Assembly (NCBI GenBank): GCA_023401595.1
Contig: JAEXDQ010000037.1
Coordinates: 1 to 64,000 of the forward strand
Reading direction: 5' to 3'
Length of the DNA: 64,000 nt
Source of the DNA: Spirochaetota bacterium
Lineage (GTDB): Bacteria; Spirochaetota; Spirochaetia; Sphaerochaetales; Sphaerochaetaceae
A program made the translations under genes and the position numbers. The notes beneath the pieces are model-generated. The model saw nothing but the letters and a program-made list of their open reading frames with translations. It was not told the DNA's origin and did not search any database. Below are positions 51,669 through 60,469 of this stretch, in pieces. How positions within the stretch are numbered: the stretch's first letter is position 1; each line of letters begins with the position of its first letter.

Positions 51669-52655
51669 TCATTTCACAAGACCGGCTTCCCTGTAATACT
51701 TCATGGCTCCCGGATGGATATCGACCGTAGTATTCAACGCATTCTCAAGCGTCAGAGTATTTCTCAGACCAGGAATGGACTGATAGACTTCGTCCAGATG
51801 CTCGAACAACGTCTTGGTCATCTGATATACGATTTCTTCCGACAGACCTTCACGGACGATGATGATATTCGCGGTCGCATAGGTCTTGACGACCTCGGGC
51901 TGGCCTGCATACGTGTTGGCCGGCAGATCATACGCAACATAGAACGGATTCTGCTTGATGAACTCCTCACGGTCAGGCATCTCCAGCAATCTGTAGGCTT
52001 TTCCTGACGCGGCGAGCTGCTGGATTGATGATACGGGGATGCCGGCGGGAACGATCGAACAGTCCACCGTTCCATCGAGAATACCCTGGCACCCTTCGGT
52101 GTAGTTCATGTAGCTTGGAGTAAAATCATCGAACGTCAAGCCATAGAACGCCAGAATGGCCTTGATCGTGGACAGGCTCCCGTTTCCCTGGGTTCCTACC
52201 GCCACTACCTTGCCGCGCAAGTCGGCGGGAGTCTTGATATCGGAATTACCACGGACGGCGAAATGCAGCACCCCCGGCTGAAGCCCGGCGGCCAACGCAC
52301 AGAATTTTGGTTCTTTCAAGTTTTCATATGGGGTCATCTGATGTTTCGCGAAATACCCGATATGTTCGTTCGTCAACGCGATATCCAGCTCCCCATCGCT
52401 CATCAGCACGGGGTTCTCCAACGCTCCTCCCGTAATCTCTACGGTAATCTTCGTCGGAAGGTATTTCTCAAACAAAGTCCCAAGCGTCACACCTACAGGA
52501 TAATACGCGCCGCCGGTCCCCGCGGTACCGAACGTCATTACCTTCGGCCACTGGGCGGTCGCGGCGGAGCCGGAAGCATTTTCCTGGGTCCCGTTGGCAA
52601 AAACCGGTACGAGCACCATCAGCAGAACTAAAAACCCGACACAAATTCTCTTCAT
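51669..52655 (-). CDS. TAXI-family TRAP transporter solute-binding protein (module 2)
   Basis: 328 aa. The secretion leader ends in VPVFANGTQE. The TAXI hallmark FGTAGTGGAYYPVGVTL is followed by VEITGGALENPVLMSDGELDIALTNEHIGYFAKH and GKVVAVGTQGNGS; the C-terminus is DIHPGAMKYYREAG. It parallels the module 1 protein throughout but is clearly diverged, so the ligand may differ. Transcription probably starts in the 85-bp gap behind lacI, where a LacI-type palindrome lies. Confidence 0.93.
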   Translation of the reverse strand: MKRICVGFLVLLMVLVPVFANGTQENASGSAATAQWPKVMTFGTAGTGGAYYPVGVTLGTLFEKYLPTKITVEITGGALENPVLMSDGELDIALTNEHIGYFAKHQMTPYENLKEPKFCALAAGLQPGVLHFAVRGNSDIKTPADLRGKVVAVGTQGNGSLSTIKAILAFYGLTFDDFTPSYMNYTEGCQGILDGTVDCSIVPAGIPVSSIQQLAASGKAYRLLEMPDREEFIKQNPFYVAYDLPANTYAGQPEVVKTYATANIIIVREGLSEEIVYQMTKTLFEHLDEVYQSIPGLRNTLTLENALNTTVDIHPGAMKYYREAGLVK

Positions 52656-52704
52656 GTAGACCTTCCTGTCCCTCTCCTTAATGTGAGGAATCGTTGTATT
52701 TTGT

Positions 52705-52722
52705 ATAGAAAACCTTTTCTAT
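52705..52722. promoter_or_regulatory. LacI-type operator upstream of TRAP module 2
   Basis: An 18-bp palindrome ATAGAAAA-CC-TTTTCTAT. Its 14-bp core AGAAAACCTTTTCT recurs exactly at 53779-53792 ahead of the LacI-family gene. On the minus strand it ends just before a TATACA -10-like box, so binding would repress the TAXI gene. Confidence 0.75.
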
Positions 52723-52740
52723 TCAGAGTAAAAAAAGTCT

Positions 52741-53763
52741 CTATATCATTCGCACTGAAGAATTCTCGACTATTTTCGTTTCAAGTATCTCCCTATAGTC
52801 GTTGGGTATTTCATCGTCGCCTAAAATCTTTGAAACGGCCAGTTCGCCCAGCCTATAGAACGGAAAATGAACACTTGTCAGTCCAGGACCTCCGATATAC
52901 TCACTATCACTATAGAAACCGCCTGTGCCGACAATGGATATATCGTCAGGAACCTTCAGCCCCCGCTCGGTCACACACTTGATCGCACCATATGCGATAT
53001 GGTCGTTGGAGCAGTAGATCGCGGATACGTGGGCCCCTGAATCCAGCAGCTTCTCACAGTTCTCATATCCACCCTTCGCACTGTAGTCGGACAAGTACAT
53101 CTTCTCAGGATCGTATATCAGTTCATGCGAGGCCAACGCCTGCTGATATCCAGAGAATCGTTCTCCATCAACCAGGTGATCACGATATCCGCCAAAGAAT
53201 GCGATATCCTTATGTCCTTTTGAAATAAGAAATTCAGTAGCACGCTTCCCTACCAGCACATTATCGACGGAGATAATGGGAACAGCGAAGCCCTGCGGAG
53301 CCAGCGCAATGACGCGAGAGCCCTGCTGCTGCAATTCGCGCACGATGGATTGCAATCTTTCAGTCGATTTCTTACGTCCATAGGCACCGGCGCCGATGAT
53401 CACGCCGTCGTATTGTTGTTTGAGAATCAACTGATAATACTTCATTTCAAACTCGGTATCCTGCATGGAGCTGAATACGGTCGCTATGATATCATTCTTG
53501 ATCGCAGTCTCGGTCACCCCTCGTTCGATTTCGCTGAAATAAGGGTCGCTGATATTTCTGACGATCAATGCGATACCGTTTTTCATCCGTCTTCGCAATG
53601 CCTGGGCGGATCTGTTCGGGACAAAATTCAAGGCTTTCGCACTATCCAGAACCTTCTGTCGCAACGCGGAAGAGACCGGATACCCCGTGTCGTTGACGAC
53701 CCGTGATACCGTAGCGATAGAGACCCCCGCATGTTTTGCGACATCGACGATAGAAATCGACAT
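52741..53763 (-). CDS. LacI-family transcriptional regulator
   Basis: 340 aa. The N-terminal LacI helix-turn-helix and hinge read ISIVDVAKHAGVSIATVSRVVNDTGYPVS and RSAQALRRR. The periplasmic-binding-like effector domain has IALIVRNISDPYFSEIERGV, GVIIGAG and SIVGTGGFYSDSEYIGGPGLTSVHFP. Two identical AGAAAACCTTTTCT palindromes, one ahead of this gene and one ahead of the TRAP module 2 genes, indicate autoregulation and control of that module. Confidence 0.93.
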   Translation of the reverse strand: MSISIVDVAKHAGVSIATVSRVVNDTGYPVSSALRQKVLDSAKALNFVPNRSAQALRRRMKNGIALIVRNISDPYFSEIERGVTETAIKNDIIATVFSSMQDTEFEMKYYQLILKQQYDGVIIGAGAYGRKKSTERLQSIVRELQQQGSRVIALAPQGFAVPIISVDNVLVGKRATEFLISKGHKDIAFFGGYRDHLVDGERFSGYQQALASHELIYDPEKMYLSDYSAKGGYENCEKLLDSGAHVSAIYCSNDHIAYGAIKCVTERGLKVPDDISIVGTGGFYSDSEYIGGPGLTSVHFPFYRLGELAVSKILGDDEIPNDYREILETKIVENSSVRMI

Positions 53764-53778
53764 ATATACTCCAAACTT

Positions 53779-53792
53779 AGAAAACCTTTTCT
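53779..53792. promoter_or_regulatory. LacI-type operator ahead of the lacI-family gene
   Basis: AGAAAACCTTTTCT, identical to the core of the palindrome at 52705-52722, 16 bp before the LacI ATG on the minus strand. It is the probable autoregulatory site. The stretch from here to 53950 shows no gene. Confidence 0.75.
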
Positions 53793-53950
53793 GTATTTAA
53801 GAAAACCACAGCTTTTTTTTCTTGTCAAGAACAATATTGATTTTTTTCAATCCGTGCGAAGTATATGATAACACCTCTCCCCAAAAACAGAGGGCAAGAA
53901 AGCTACGGGGATGCCCCCTGCTGGTAAAACAGTAATTTGCAATTTTCTTG

Positions 53951-53980
53951 GAACAGGTATGATTTCGGTCATACCTGTTC
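53951..53980 (-). terminator. Hairpin at the end of the recombinase remnant
   Basis: A perfect 12-bp stem (GAACAGGTATGA with TCATACCTGTTC) with a 6-nt loop. It covers the stop codon of the recombinase tail, as is common for compact mobile genes. On the minus strand it is followed by AAGAAAATT rather than a T-run, so termination strength is uncertain. Confidence 0.6.
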
Positions 53981-54105
53981 CGCTTTTAGCAGTACATCCA
54001 CGGGGATGAAGCCTATGAGGTCATATGAGATATGAATCTTCTGTTTCCTCTTGCCGCTGGACTTGTCTGGCGCTTCTACATAGACCGCCTTGACAAGCTC
54101 TCTGA
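53969..54105 (-). pseudogene. C-terminal tail of a serine recombinase (DUF4368-like)
   Basis: About 45 codons ending at the stop 53969-53971 read LRELVKAVYVEAPDKSSGKR and KQKIHISYDLIGFIP. This is the conserved C-terminal segment of large serine recombinases of Firmicutes-type mobile elements, with its hallmark DKSSGKR. The catalytic and DNA-binding domains are missing. Upstream it joins, out of frame, to a remnant of an McrB-like gene. It is a scar of a mobile element, now inactive. The recognition is from motif memory. Confidence 0.7.
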
Positions 54106-54401
54106 GTGCGTATTCGCATATTCCAACGCAGATACAAACACTTGCCACAAGTTTTCAATATCGTTTTCTTGACGATCTCTGATGAAGTAATAAAGGTAGC
54201 CGCCATATTATTTAAGACAGGGATTCCGTCAAAAGAATTTGGAACAGATGCCTGAACCGAAAATTCCTGTGCAAAACCTTGCAAAATGGATATTTTGTTC
54301 GTATTTGTAATGCCCTTATTGAAAAGGCCAAAAATCGTAAACGGATCAATATCGACGATGTTGTTTCTGCCTCTAACTTTTGGATACGCTTTCGTTTCCA
54401 T
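54075..54401 (-). pseudogene. Frameshifted N-terminal remnant of an McrB-like restriction protein
   Basis: The first frame (from 54401) reads DIDPFTIFGLFNKGITNTNK and NSFDGIPVLNNMAATFI, the conserved N-terminal lead of 5-methylcytosine restriction McrB-type AAA proteins. Near 54180 the match moves to another frame, continuing RQENDIENLWQVFVSALEYA, which is the next block of the same family. So there is one frameshift, then loss of the whole GTPase/AAA domain at the junction with the recombinase tail. No ribosome site stands out. The DNA is AT-richer than the host genes. Confidence 0.65.
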
Positions 54402-54435
54402 AATTACACCCTCTTTATCCTATTTTCCAAAATCA

Positions 54436-55647
54436 TTACAAATTCATTTTTGGCAATCGGTTAAGCAGCCAATCCGAAATGTCAATAATCCTTACGCCCT
54501 CGTACTGATACTCATCGTGCCGAGTACGGGCAATGACCATTTTGGGATAGGCATCTTTAATTTGAAGTAAGGGCGAAACTTCACGTTCAAAAGTCTTGTC
54601 GTCGCTGATATTGTCAGATACCTGTATATAAATCTTCTCGTTTCGTTTGATTGCAACAAAGTCGATCTCTTTCTTGTAAAGCACACCGGCATAGACCTCA
54701 TACCCTCGGCGGAGTAGCTCTATCGCAACCACATTTTCAAGAATTCTGCCATAGTCCATATTTTTCGTACCGAGCTTGGCATAGCGGAACGTGTGGTCAC
54801 TCAGATAATACTTGTCGTTGCTGGATAAATACTTTTTGCCTTTAATGTCGTATCTGCGGACTTTATAAAAGGCAAAGGTATTGCACAAATACTGAATATA
54901 AGAGCTAATGGTGACGTGGTTAACCTTTTCCTTTAAGCCGCTGAATATGTTTGTGATATTTCGTGCCGAGGTCAGATTGGAGATGTTGTCCATCAGGAAA
55001 TCCACAAGTCTGTCCATCAGCTGCATATTGCGGATTTTATATTTTTTGCGAATATCACGAACAATCAATGTATTAAAAACGTCAGCAATATAATCATACT
55101 TGGCTTCTTGATCTTTATAGAGATAGGAGCCAGCCATACCGCCCTCAATCATATACTTATCCACGGCGGCATACTTGTCGCTGTAACCAAAGTACTGCAT
55201 ATATTCGTTGAACGAGAACGGGAATACCTTGATTTCAAATGTTCTTCCGGTAAACAGCGTAGCAAGGTCGGAACTCAAAAGGAAAGCGTTTGAACCGGTA
55301 ATATAAATATCAAACTTTTCAGATGCGTGCAGACCGTTGATTGCTTTTTCAAAGTCAGTACACATTTGGACTTCATCAATCAAAACAAAGTTTTCTTTGC
55401 CTGCCACATACTGAGAATTGATATAGTCGTATAAAGGTCTGTACTCAAGCAAATGGTCAAACTCCGGCAGATTGAAATTGATTTGAATGATATTGTGGGC
55501 GGGTACGTTTTGTTCGATATGTTTTTTGAACGCTTCAAGCAGCTTGGATTTTCCGCTGCGGCGAACACCCGTGATTACCTTGATATCAGGAGTACCAATT
55601 ACATTGATAAGTTTTTCTAAATATTGACTTCGAATAATAAGTTTCAT
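54436..55647 (-). CDS. AAA ATPase with C-terminal DUF4143 domain
   Basis: 403 aa. Walker A is GVRRSGKSKLLEAF (near residue 28), Walker B FVLIDEVQ (near residue 90), then ITGSNAFLLSSDLATLFTGR (sensor region) and a DUF4143 nuclease-like C-terminal part with ENVVAIELLRRGYEVYAG, YKKEIDFVAIKRN and the PD-(D/E)XK-like E..D..K pattern. These proteins are widespread, often mobile, and poorly understood. The gene appears intact. Codon use and base composition are AT-richer than the flanking genes, supporting arrival with the adjacent mobile remnants. Confidence 0.87.
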   Translation of the reverse strand: MKLIIRSQYLEKLINVIGTPDIKVITGVRRSGKSKLLEAFKKHIEQNVPAHNIIQINFNLPEFDHLLEYRPLYDYINSQYVAGKENFVLIDEVQMCTDFEKAINGLHASEKFDIYITGSNAFLLSSDLATLFTGRTFEIKVFPFSFNEYMQYFGYSDKYAAVDKYMIEGGMAGSYLYKDQEAKYDYIADVFNTLIVRDIRKKYKIRNMQLMDRLVDFLMDNISNLTSARNITNIFSGLKEKVNHVTISSYIQYLCNTFAFYKVRRYDIKGKKYLSSNDKYYLSDHTFRYAKLGTKNMDYGRILENVVAIELLRRGYEVYAGVLYKKEIDFVAIKRNEKIYIQVSDNISDDKTFEREVSPLLQIKDAYPKMVIARTRHDEYQYEGVRIIDISDWLLNRLPKMNL

Positions 55648-55848
55648 GGCGCATCACCTCATAGTAAGTATTATACCAAATATTTCCAATTTCAATAGAT
55701 TTTCAAAAATGGTAAATAGAAATTTACAAATTGGTTGTTTTCACTCTGCTACACTAATTCACACAGATAGATAAAGTTTGATATGCCCGCTTTCGTACAA
55801 CGCATCACACCGCATAAAACAGGCGATTTTCAACCCTAAAACACACAA

Positions 55849-55890
55849 AAAACAGACGACACCCAACCGAAGTTAAATGTCGCCTGTTTT
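55849..55890. terminator. Bidirectional intrinsic terminator in the AT-rich island
   Basis: AAAACAGACGACA pairs with TGTCGCCTGTTTT (one mismatch) across a 16-nt loop, with A's before and T's after the stem, so it can act on either strand. A further AAAACAGGCGA at 55816-55826 offers an alternative left arm. The gap 55648-55938 has no other feature I can support. Confidence 0.7.
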
Positions 55891-55938
55891 GTTACCCAAT
55901 CCTGTTCGACAAATGCCGATTTCGTAATTTTTGATTAA

Positions 55939-56121
55939 TTACTGTCTTATCGGCACACGCCCGAAACCGTACTGTTTTTGGGTCAACGGCTCACCTAGCC
56001 CGCCGACCTCTTCCAAGCACGCATGATATTCCGCTCGCCCATCAAAAATTTTCTTTGCCAAACCATGGCGCTGAGACATGCGAGGGACGAAACAGAAATA
56101 GGCCCGCCCGTCGCCCTGGCT
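55939..56121 (-). pseudogene. C-terminal fragment of an unidentified protein
   Basis: About 60 codons are open on the minus strand, from an in-frame stop near 56121 to the stop at 55939. They include the blocks YFCFVPRMSQRHGLAKKIFDG, RAEYHACLEEVGG and GEPLTQKQYGFGRVP. The charged, well-structured composition and host-like base composition suggest the real tail of a host gene whose front was lost at the edge of the inserted island. There is no start codon context and I do not recognise the family. Confidence 0.45.
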
Positions 56122-56146
56122 TCAGATTGCATGATTACAGATACCG

Positions 56147-56752
56147 TTATAACAACGCCAACGCTTGGAGCTTCGCCCGGAGTTCCTGGGCCGAATGGAA
56201 CTGATAGCCATGCATCCCCACCGAACGCGCCGCCTCGACGTTATCCAACCGATCGTCGGTGAAAAAGAATTCCTCAGGTTTGAGGTTCTCCCGTTTCGCT
56301 ATCTCAATGAAGAAAGCCGGATCCGGTTTCGCGAGATGAAGTGCATCGGAAGTATACGTCATGTCGAATATCGCATAATCATTGCGCTGTTCGTGCCAGA
56401 GCCGATGCGGCGGTTCTACATTCGTTCCAGCGACCACCCGAACGCCATTGGACTTCAAGTCAGATATCACTTGTAGTGTGTCGGTTTTCCGTACTGGAGT
56501 AAAATATTTCGTGTAGAGACGCGGTTCGTCCGGAATACGGACGCCGGTCATCTCCTGGAACAACAGCCAGAACTGTTTTTCGTCCATAAGTCCGCATGTA
56601 AGGTCTTGCAGGACTTTTTGCAGACCGGGACATAATGAAACGAACGAATCCACATGAGTCACGCCAAAGTCACGGAGAAGTTTCCTTTCCATGGTCTCGC
56701 TGGAGAATTCATCTACCACGCCGCCCATATCAAACATGCAGACTTGTATCAT
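56147..56752 (-). CDS. HAD-superfamily hydrolase (subfamily IA, YihX-like)
   Basis: 201 aa. Motif I MFDMGGVVDEF (residues 6-16) has nucleophile Asp8 with Gly at the +2 position, as in the DxGGV branch that includes YihX and soluble epoxide hydrolase-like phosphatases. Motif II is near VVAGTNVEPPH (T near residue 110), motif III KPDPAFF and motif IV FFTDDRLDNVEAA. The small helical cap lies between 15 and 85. It probably dephosphorylates a small sugar phosphate. It is a single gene next to the mobile island. Confidence 0.87.
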   Translation of the reverse strand: MIQVCMFDMGGVVDEFSSETMERKLLRDFGVTHVDSFVSLCPGLQKVLQDLTCGLMDEKQFWLLFQEMTGVRIPDEPRLYTKYFTPVRKTDTLQVISDLKSNGVRVVAGTNVEPPHRLWHEQRNDYAIFDMTYTSDALHLAKPDPAFFIEIAKRENLKPEEFFFTDDRLDNVEAARSVGMHGYQFHSAQELRAKLQALALL

Positions 56753-57397
56753 CGTTCACCTCGTACTTTCACGGATAATGAGCCGGACTACATTCCGTCA
56801 TAGGATCAATGGCGCATGAACATACTTCATTACGACTATCCTATCCGACAAAGTATAGTTTGCATCAGTACCAAACGCAACACCTGATCGGGTGTGCGTT
56901 ATCGGTTCACACTTTGCGTGCCAGCGGAGCAGATAAAGGGAACGGACATGGAGAGCGTAAGATTTTTATTGAAAAAACGCTCTTCTATTTAGCAGGTTTC
57001 TTGTTCCAGCCTGATCGTTAAAAGATTTTTACATGAAGAAATTCGATTTTTCACGATACAGAACACACAGAAACTATCCGAACCTCACAAAACATCTGAT
57101 GCGACATCGTACTGGAATAGAACAGGAATCGTATCGGCGAGAATCGTTCACACAGGTATATGGGAAAACAATTTCGCCGTCAACGATACAATACTGTTTA
57201 TATAATTCTTTCACTTAAAACAGAATATTCAGAATTATCATAACCTCTTTTCGTGGGTGTCCAACTATCCGGCACCTGCTAGCGTAGTCATTTATCAATA
57301 TTTTTTTCTGAAATTCTAAATTTTTGACAGATTTTCTTTACATCTAAAAATTAGTATGATATCCTGACAATATATCAGACACCTAAGGGGGTACGTA
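56753..57397. other. Long AT-rich intergenic region upstream of the TTT operon
   Basis: 645 bp between divergent genes. A 61-codon open frame at 57033-57218 has no ribosome site and no family resemblance. I see no RNA gene. A TTGACA at 57324-57329 may be the -35 box of the tctC promoter, with no well-spaced -10. Short ACGATAC/GTATCG motifs near 57051, 57128 and 57183 could be regulatory, but this is weak. Confidence 0.4.
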
Positions 57398-58366
57398 ATG
57401 AAAAGAATAATTTCCTGTATCTTGGTAATCGCCATGAGTTTCTGTCTGTTCGCGGCAGGTCAGGGCGAGGACAACTATCCAAGCAAGGCCATTGAGCTTG
57501 TCGTTCCGGCGAAAGCCGGCGGTGGTACCGATATCAACGCTCGTGTTCTGGCTACGGAACTCCAGAAAGAGATCGGACAGTCGGTAGCGATCGTGAACAT
57601 TGCCGGCGGAGCCGGTACAATCGCCGCCGCGGAAGTACTCGACGCGCCCGAAGACGGCTACAAGGCGCTTTATTTCCATGCAGATCTGATCATCAACACA
57701 TTGATGGGCATGGCCGACTATGACTGGAAAAACGAGTTCAAAATCGCTGGTATCGTCTCAAGATCCTTTGATTATGCGGTTATCGTTCGAGCGGATGCTC
57801 CATACAATACGGTCGCGGAATTGATAGCATATATCAACAAGACGGGAGCGAAGCCAAAGTACGCGATGGAGACCGGAGGTATCGCACATGTCCTCGCCCT
57901 GGCCTTCCAAGACGAAGCCGGCGTTGAATTCAATCTCGTCGATGTCGGCGGCGCCGCCGACAAGATCACGAACCTCCTGGGCGGCCATGTAGACATCATC
58001 ACCATGCCCTATGGAAATGTCCGTGATTACGTTGCGAACGGAGATTTCAAGGTCATAGGGGTCATGGGCGGAGAGAGAAGCCCGTTCGCTCCGAACATCC
58101 CGACTTTCAAAGAACAGGGACTGGATATCGAACACGAGACGTTCTTTTTCATCGCCTACAACAAAGAGACACCGGACAGCATCGTGCAGTACATGAGCGA
58201 TGCGTTAGGGAAGGTAACCGCAACCGAAGAATTCAAAAAAGGTACAGAAAACCTGCAGTATTCCGTCAGTTACATGGACTCCGCCACCGCGCTCGAGTAC
58301 ATGAAGGATAAGGAAGATGGATACAAACGGTATGCGGAAATCGCTTTGGCGGCACAGAAAAAATAG
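57398..58366 (+). CDS. tctC: Tripartite tricarboxylate (TTT) transporter binding protein, TctC/Bug family
   Basis: 322 aa. The secretion leader ends in CLFAAGQGED. The mature chain starts with YPSKAIELVVPAKAGGGTDINAR, the Bug-family ligand motif, then GQSVAIVNIAGGAGTIAAAEV, HADLIINTLMG and GGHVDIITMPYGNVRDYV. Bug proteins bind carboxylates and a range of other small acids with a water-mediated two-carbon pocket. It is the first gene of a tctCBA-sulfatase operon. It has AGGGGG upstream of the ATG. Confidence 0.92.
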   Translation: MKRIISCILVIAMSFCLFAAGQGEDNYPSKAIELVVPAKAGGGTDINARVLATELQKEIGQSVAIVNIAGGAGTIAAAEVLDAPEDGYKALYFHADLIINTLMGMADYDWKNEFKIAGIVSRSFDYAVIVRADAPYNTVAELIAYINKTGAKPKYAMETGGIAHVLALAFQDEAGVEFNLVDVGGAADKITNLLGGHVDIITMPYGNVRDYVANGDFKVIGVMGGERSPFAPNIPTFKEQGLDIEHETFFFIAYNKETPDSIVQYMSDALGKVTATEEFKKGTENLQYSVSYMDSATALEYMKDKEDGYKRYAEIALAAQKK

Positions 58367-58447
58367 CGTGATACGACAGGACACGCAAGGCTCGGTGGCG
58401 TGATACGCCACCGGCCTCTATCATTCACAGACAATGTGAGGAAAATC

Positions 58448-58954
58448 ATGTCTACAAAAGTCAAGAATTTTTTTGCGGGAATTCTGTCCATCGTCATGGC
58501 GGTTCTATTTTTCACCAGTTCCCTGGGCATCAGGAGTATCGGGTATTCAGAAATCAGCGCCAGCTTCTTTCCCAAGGCGATCTCAGCCCTGCTGCTGATT
58601 CTCGGTGCGGTTCTGGCAATTCCAAATTGCAGGGAAACGTTCAGTTGGATGAAGGAAAAAGGCTTCCGCAGGGCGGAGGGTGTGAAATCGGCGAATGTCA
58701 CGCAATACATCTTCTCGCACAAACTGGTATTCACAATGGTGCTTGTCGTCGCCTATTGTCTCGGCATAGAACAGGTCGGGTTCTTGACGACAAGCATCCT
58801 CTATCTATTTTTCCAAGCTCTTCTGCTGGGCAATTCATTCAGTAGAAGAAACATCCTTGTGGCACTTATCATTTCGCTCCTGGTCTCAGGAATCGTCTTC
58901 GGCGTATTCCGCTATGGGTTCAAGATCAGCCTGCCCAGCGGCATATTGATATAA
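58448..58954 (+). CDS. tctB: TTT transporter small permease subunit TctB
   Basis: 168 aa with four hydrophobic segments, the size and layout of TctB. The start MSTKVKNF at 58448 has GAGG 7 nt upstream; the longer in-frame version lies in the gap. TctB sequence is weakly conserved in general, so identity rests mainly on position between tctC and tctA (12 bp before tctA) and on topology, including GFLTTSILYLFFQALLLG. Confidence 0.87.
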   Translation: MSTKVKNFFAGILSIVMAVLFFTSSLGIRSIGYSEISASFFPKAISALLLILGAVLAIPNCRETFSWMKEKGFRRAEGVKSANVTQYIFSHKLVFTMVLVVAYCLGIEQVGFLTTSILYLFFQALLLGNSFSRRNILVALIISLLVSGIVFGVFRYGFKISLPSGILI

Positions 58955-58966
58955 GGAGTCTTCCAC

Positions 58967-60469
58967 ATGTTAGAAATGTTTTCCATAGGTTTTTCAGCGA
59001 TACTGACTCCGTTCGTCCTGCTGCTCATTTTCATTGGCAGTATCGTCGGTATCATATTCGGAGCCATTCCAGGTCTGACGGGAGTCATGGCGTTCGCGGT
59101 CTGTCTTCCGCTGACATTCTCCATGACCCCGGTCGCGGCTATGGCGTTCCTCTGCGGTCTGTACCTCGGCAGTTGTTCCGGCGGGCTGATTTCTGCGATC
59201 CTTCTCAAGATTCCAGGAACCATTTCATCGATAGCAACGACATTCGACGGACATCCCATGGCCGAAAAAGGGGAAGCGGGCAAGGCTCTCGGACTTGGAA
59301 TTTTCTCTTCCTTTATCGGCGGTACCATTGGATTCCTGATGCTGTTCTTCATTTCTCCCCCTCTGGCGAAGCTGTCGATCAAATTCAGTGCGGTTGAATA
59401 CGCCGCCGTAGCGTTCTTCGCATTGACACTGATATCCAGCGTCTCGGGGAAATCGATCATTCGCGGATTGATAGGAGCCTTGCTGGGCATTGCGTTCGCA
59501 TTGATCGGAGTATCTTCCATCGACGGAGTCGCACGATTGACTTTCGGTATCAGGAAACTCTATTCCGGCTTAAACGTACTACCGGTGCTGTTGGGCATCT
59601 ATGCGGTGACCTCGATCTACGACCTGGCGGAAGGTATCGATACCGAAATCCAAGGAAAGGCCTACAACTACAAGATAAAAGGCTTCGGCTTCTCCTTGAA
59701 AGAGTATTTCAAGCATTACATCAATATCATCAGATCTTCATTGATCGGCGCAGGAATAGGCATCCTGCCCGGTATCGGCGGTGGTACGTCGAACATCCTC
59801 GCCTATATCGCCGCCCAAAAGACCTCCCGGCATCCTGAAGAATTCGGAACGGGAACCGAGGATGGAATCATCGCCCCGGAATGCGCAAACAACGCCTCAG
59901 TCGGGGGTTCCATGATTCCATTGTTGACACTAGGTATTCCAGGAGACACCGTCACCGCAATATTGATCGGAGCTTTGACGATCCATGGATTGACGCCGGG
60001 ACCGCTCCTGTTCCAGAATAATGGAGATCTGGTCTATGCCATCTTCGCATCCTTGCTGGTCGCGAATCTGATGATCATCATCTCCCAATACGCAGGTATG
60101 CGGTTCTTCGTCAAGCTACTGAGCATTCCGAAGAAATACCTCGTCCCTTGCGTCATCGTCATGTGCGCCATCGGCTCCTTCTGCGTCAATAACCGAGCGT
60201 TCGACATCGTGATATTGCTGTTCTTCAGCTTGCTCGGGTATGTCATGAAAAAGCTCGACATCCCCTTCACCCCGTTTGTAATCGGCTTCATACTCGGTCC
60301 CATGTTCGAGATCAATTTCCGCAGGGCGCTGATGCTTTCGGAAGGAAGCTTCCTCCCCTTCATCACAAAGCCCATTTCCTTGGTGTTCCTGCTCTGCGCG
60401 GTTCTGTCGATCGTGTTCGCCGTAATAAATGAGCTAAAAAAAAGAAAGGAGCAGGTACATGCCGGCTGA
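58967..60469 (+). CDS. tctA: TTT transporter large permease subunit TctA
   Basis: 500-aa protein with about twelve membrane segments. The family hallmarks are FGAIPGLTGVMAFAVCLPLTF, LYLGSCSGGLISAILLKIPGT, GHPMAEKGEAGKALGLG, GILPGIGGGTSNILAY and NNASVGGSMIPLLTLGIPGD. It couples solute entry to ion gradients. The sulfatase gene starts 11 bp before its stop, so the two are co-translated. Confidence 0.93.
   Translation: MLEMFSIGFSAILTPFVLLLIFIGSIVGIIFGAIPGLTGVMAFAVCLPLTFSMTPVAAMAFLCGLYLGSCSGGLISAILLKIPGTISSIATTFDGHPMAEKGEAGKALGLGIFSSFIGGTIGFLMLFFISPPLAKLSIKFSAVEYAAVAFFALTLISSVSGKSIIRGLIGALLGIAFALIGVSSIDGVARLTFGIRKLYSGLNVLPVLLGIYAVTSIYDLAEGIDTEIQGKAYNYKIKGFGFSLKEYFKHYINIIRSSLIGAGIGILPGIGGGTSNILAYIAAQKTSRHPEEFGTGTEDGIIAPECANNASVGGSMIPLLTLGIPGDTVTAILIGALTIHGLTPGPLLFQNNGDLVYAIFASLLVANLMIIISQYAGMRFFVKLLSIPKKYLVPCVIVMCAIGSFCVNNRAFDIVILLFFSLLGYVMKKLDIPFTPFVIGFILGPMFEINFRRALMLSEGSFLPFITKPISLVFLLCAVLSIVFAVINELKKRKEQVHAG

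Noticed and set aside
57033..57218. 61-codon open frame in the gap before tctC
   Set aside because: It has no ribosome site, an unusual composition for this genome and no recognisable feature.
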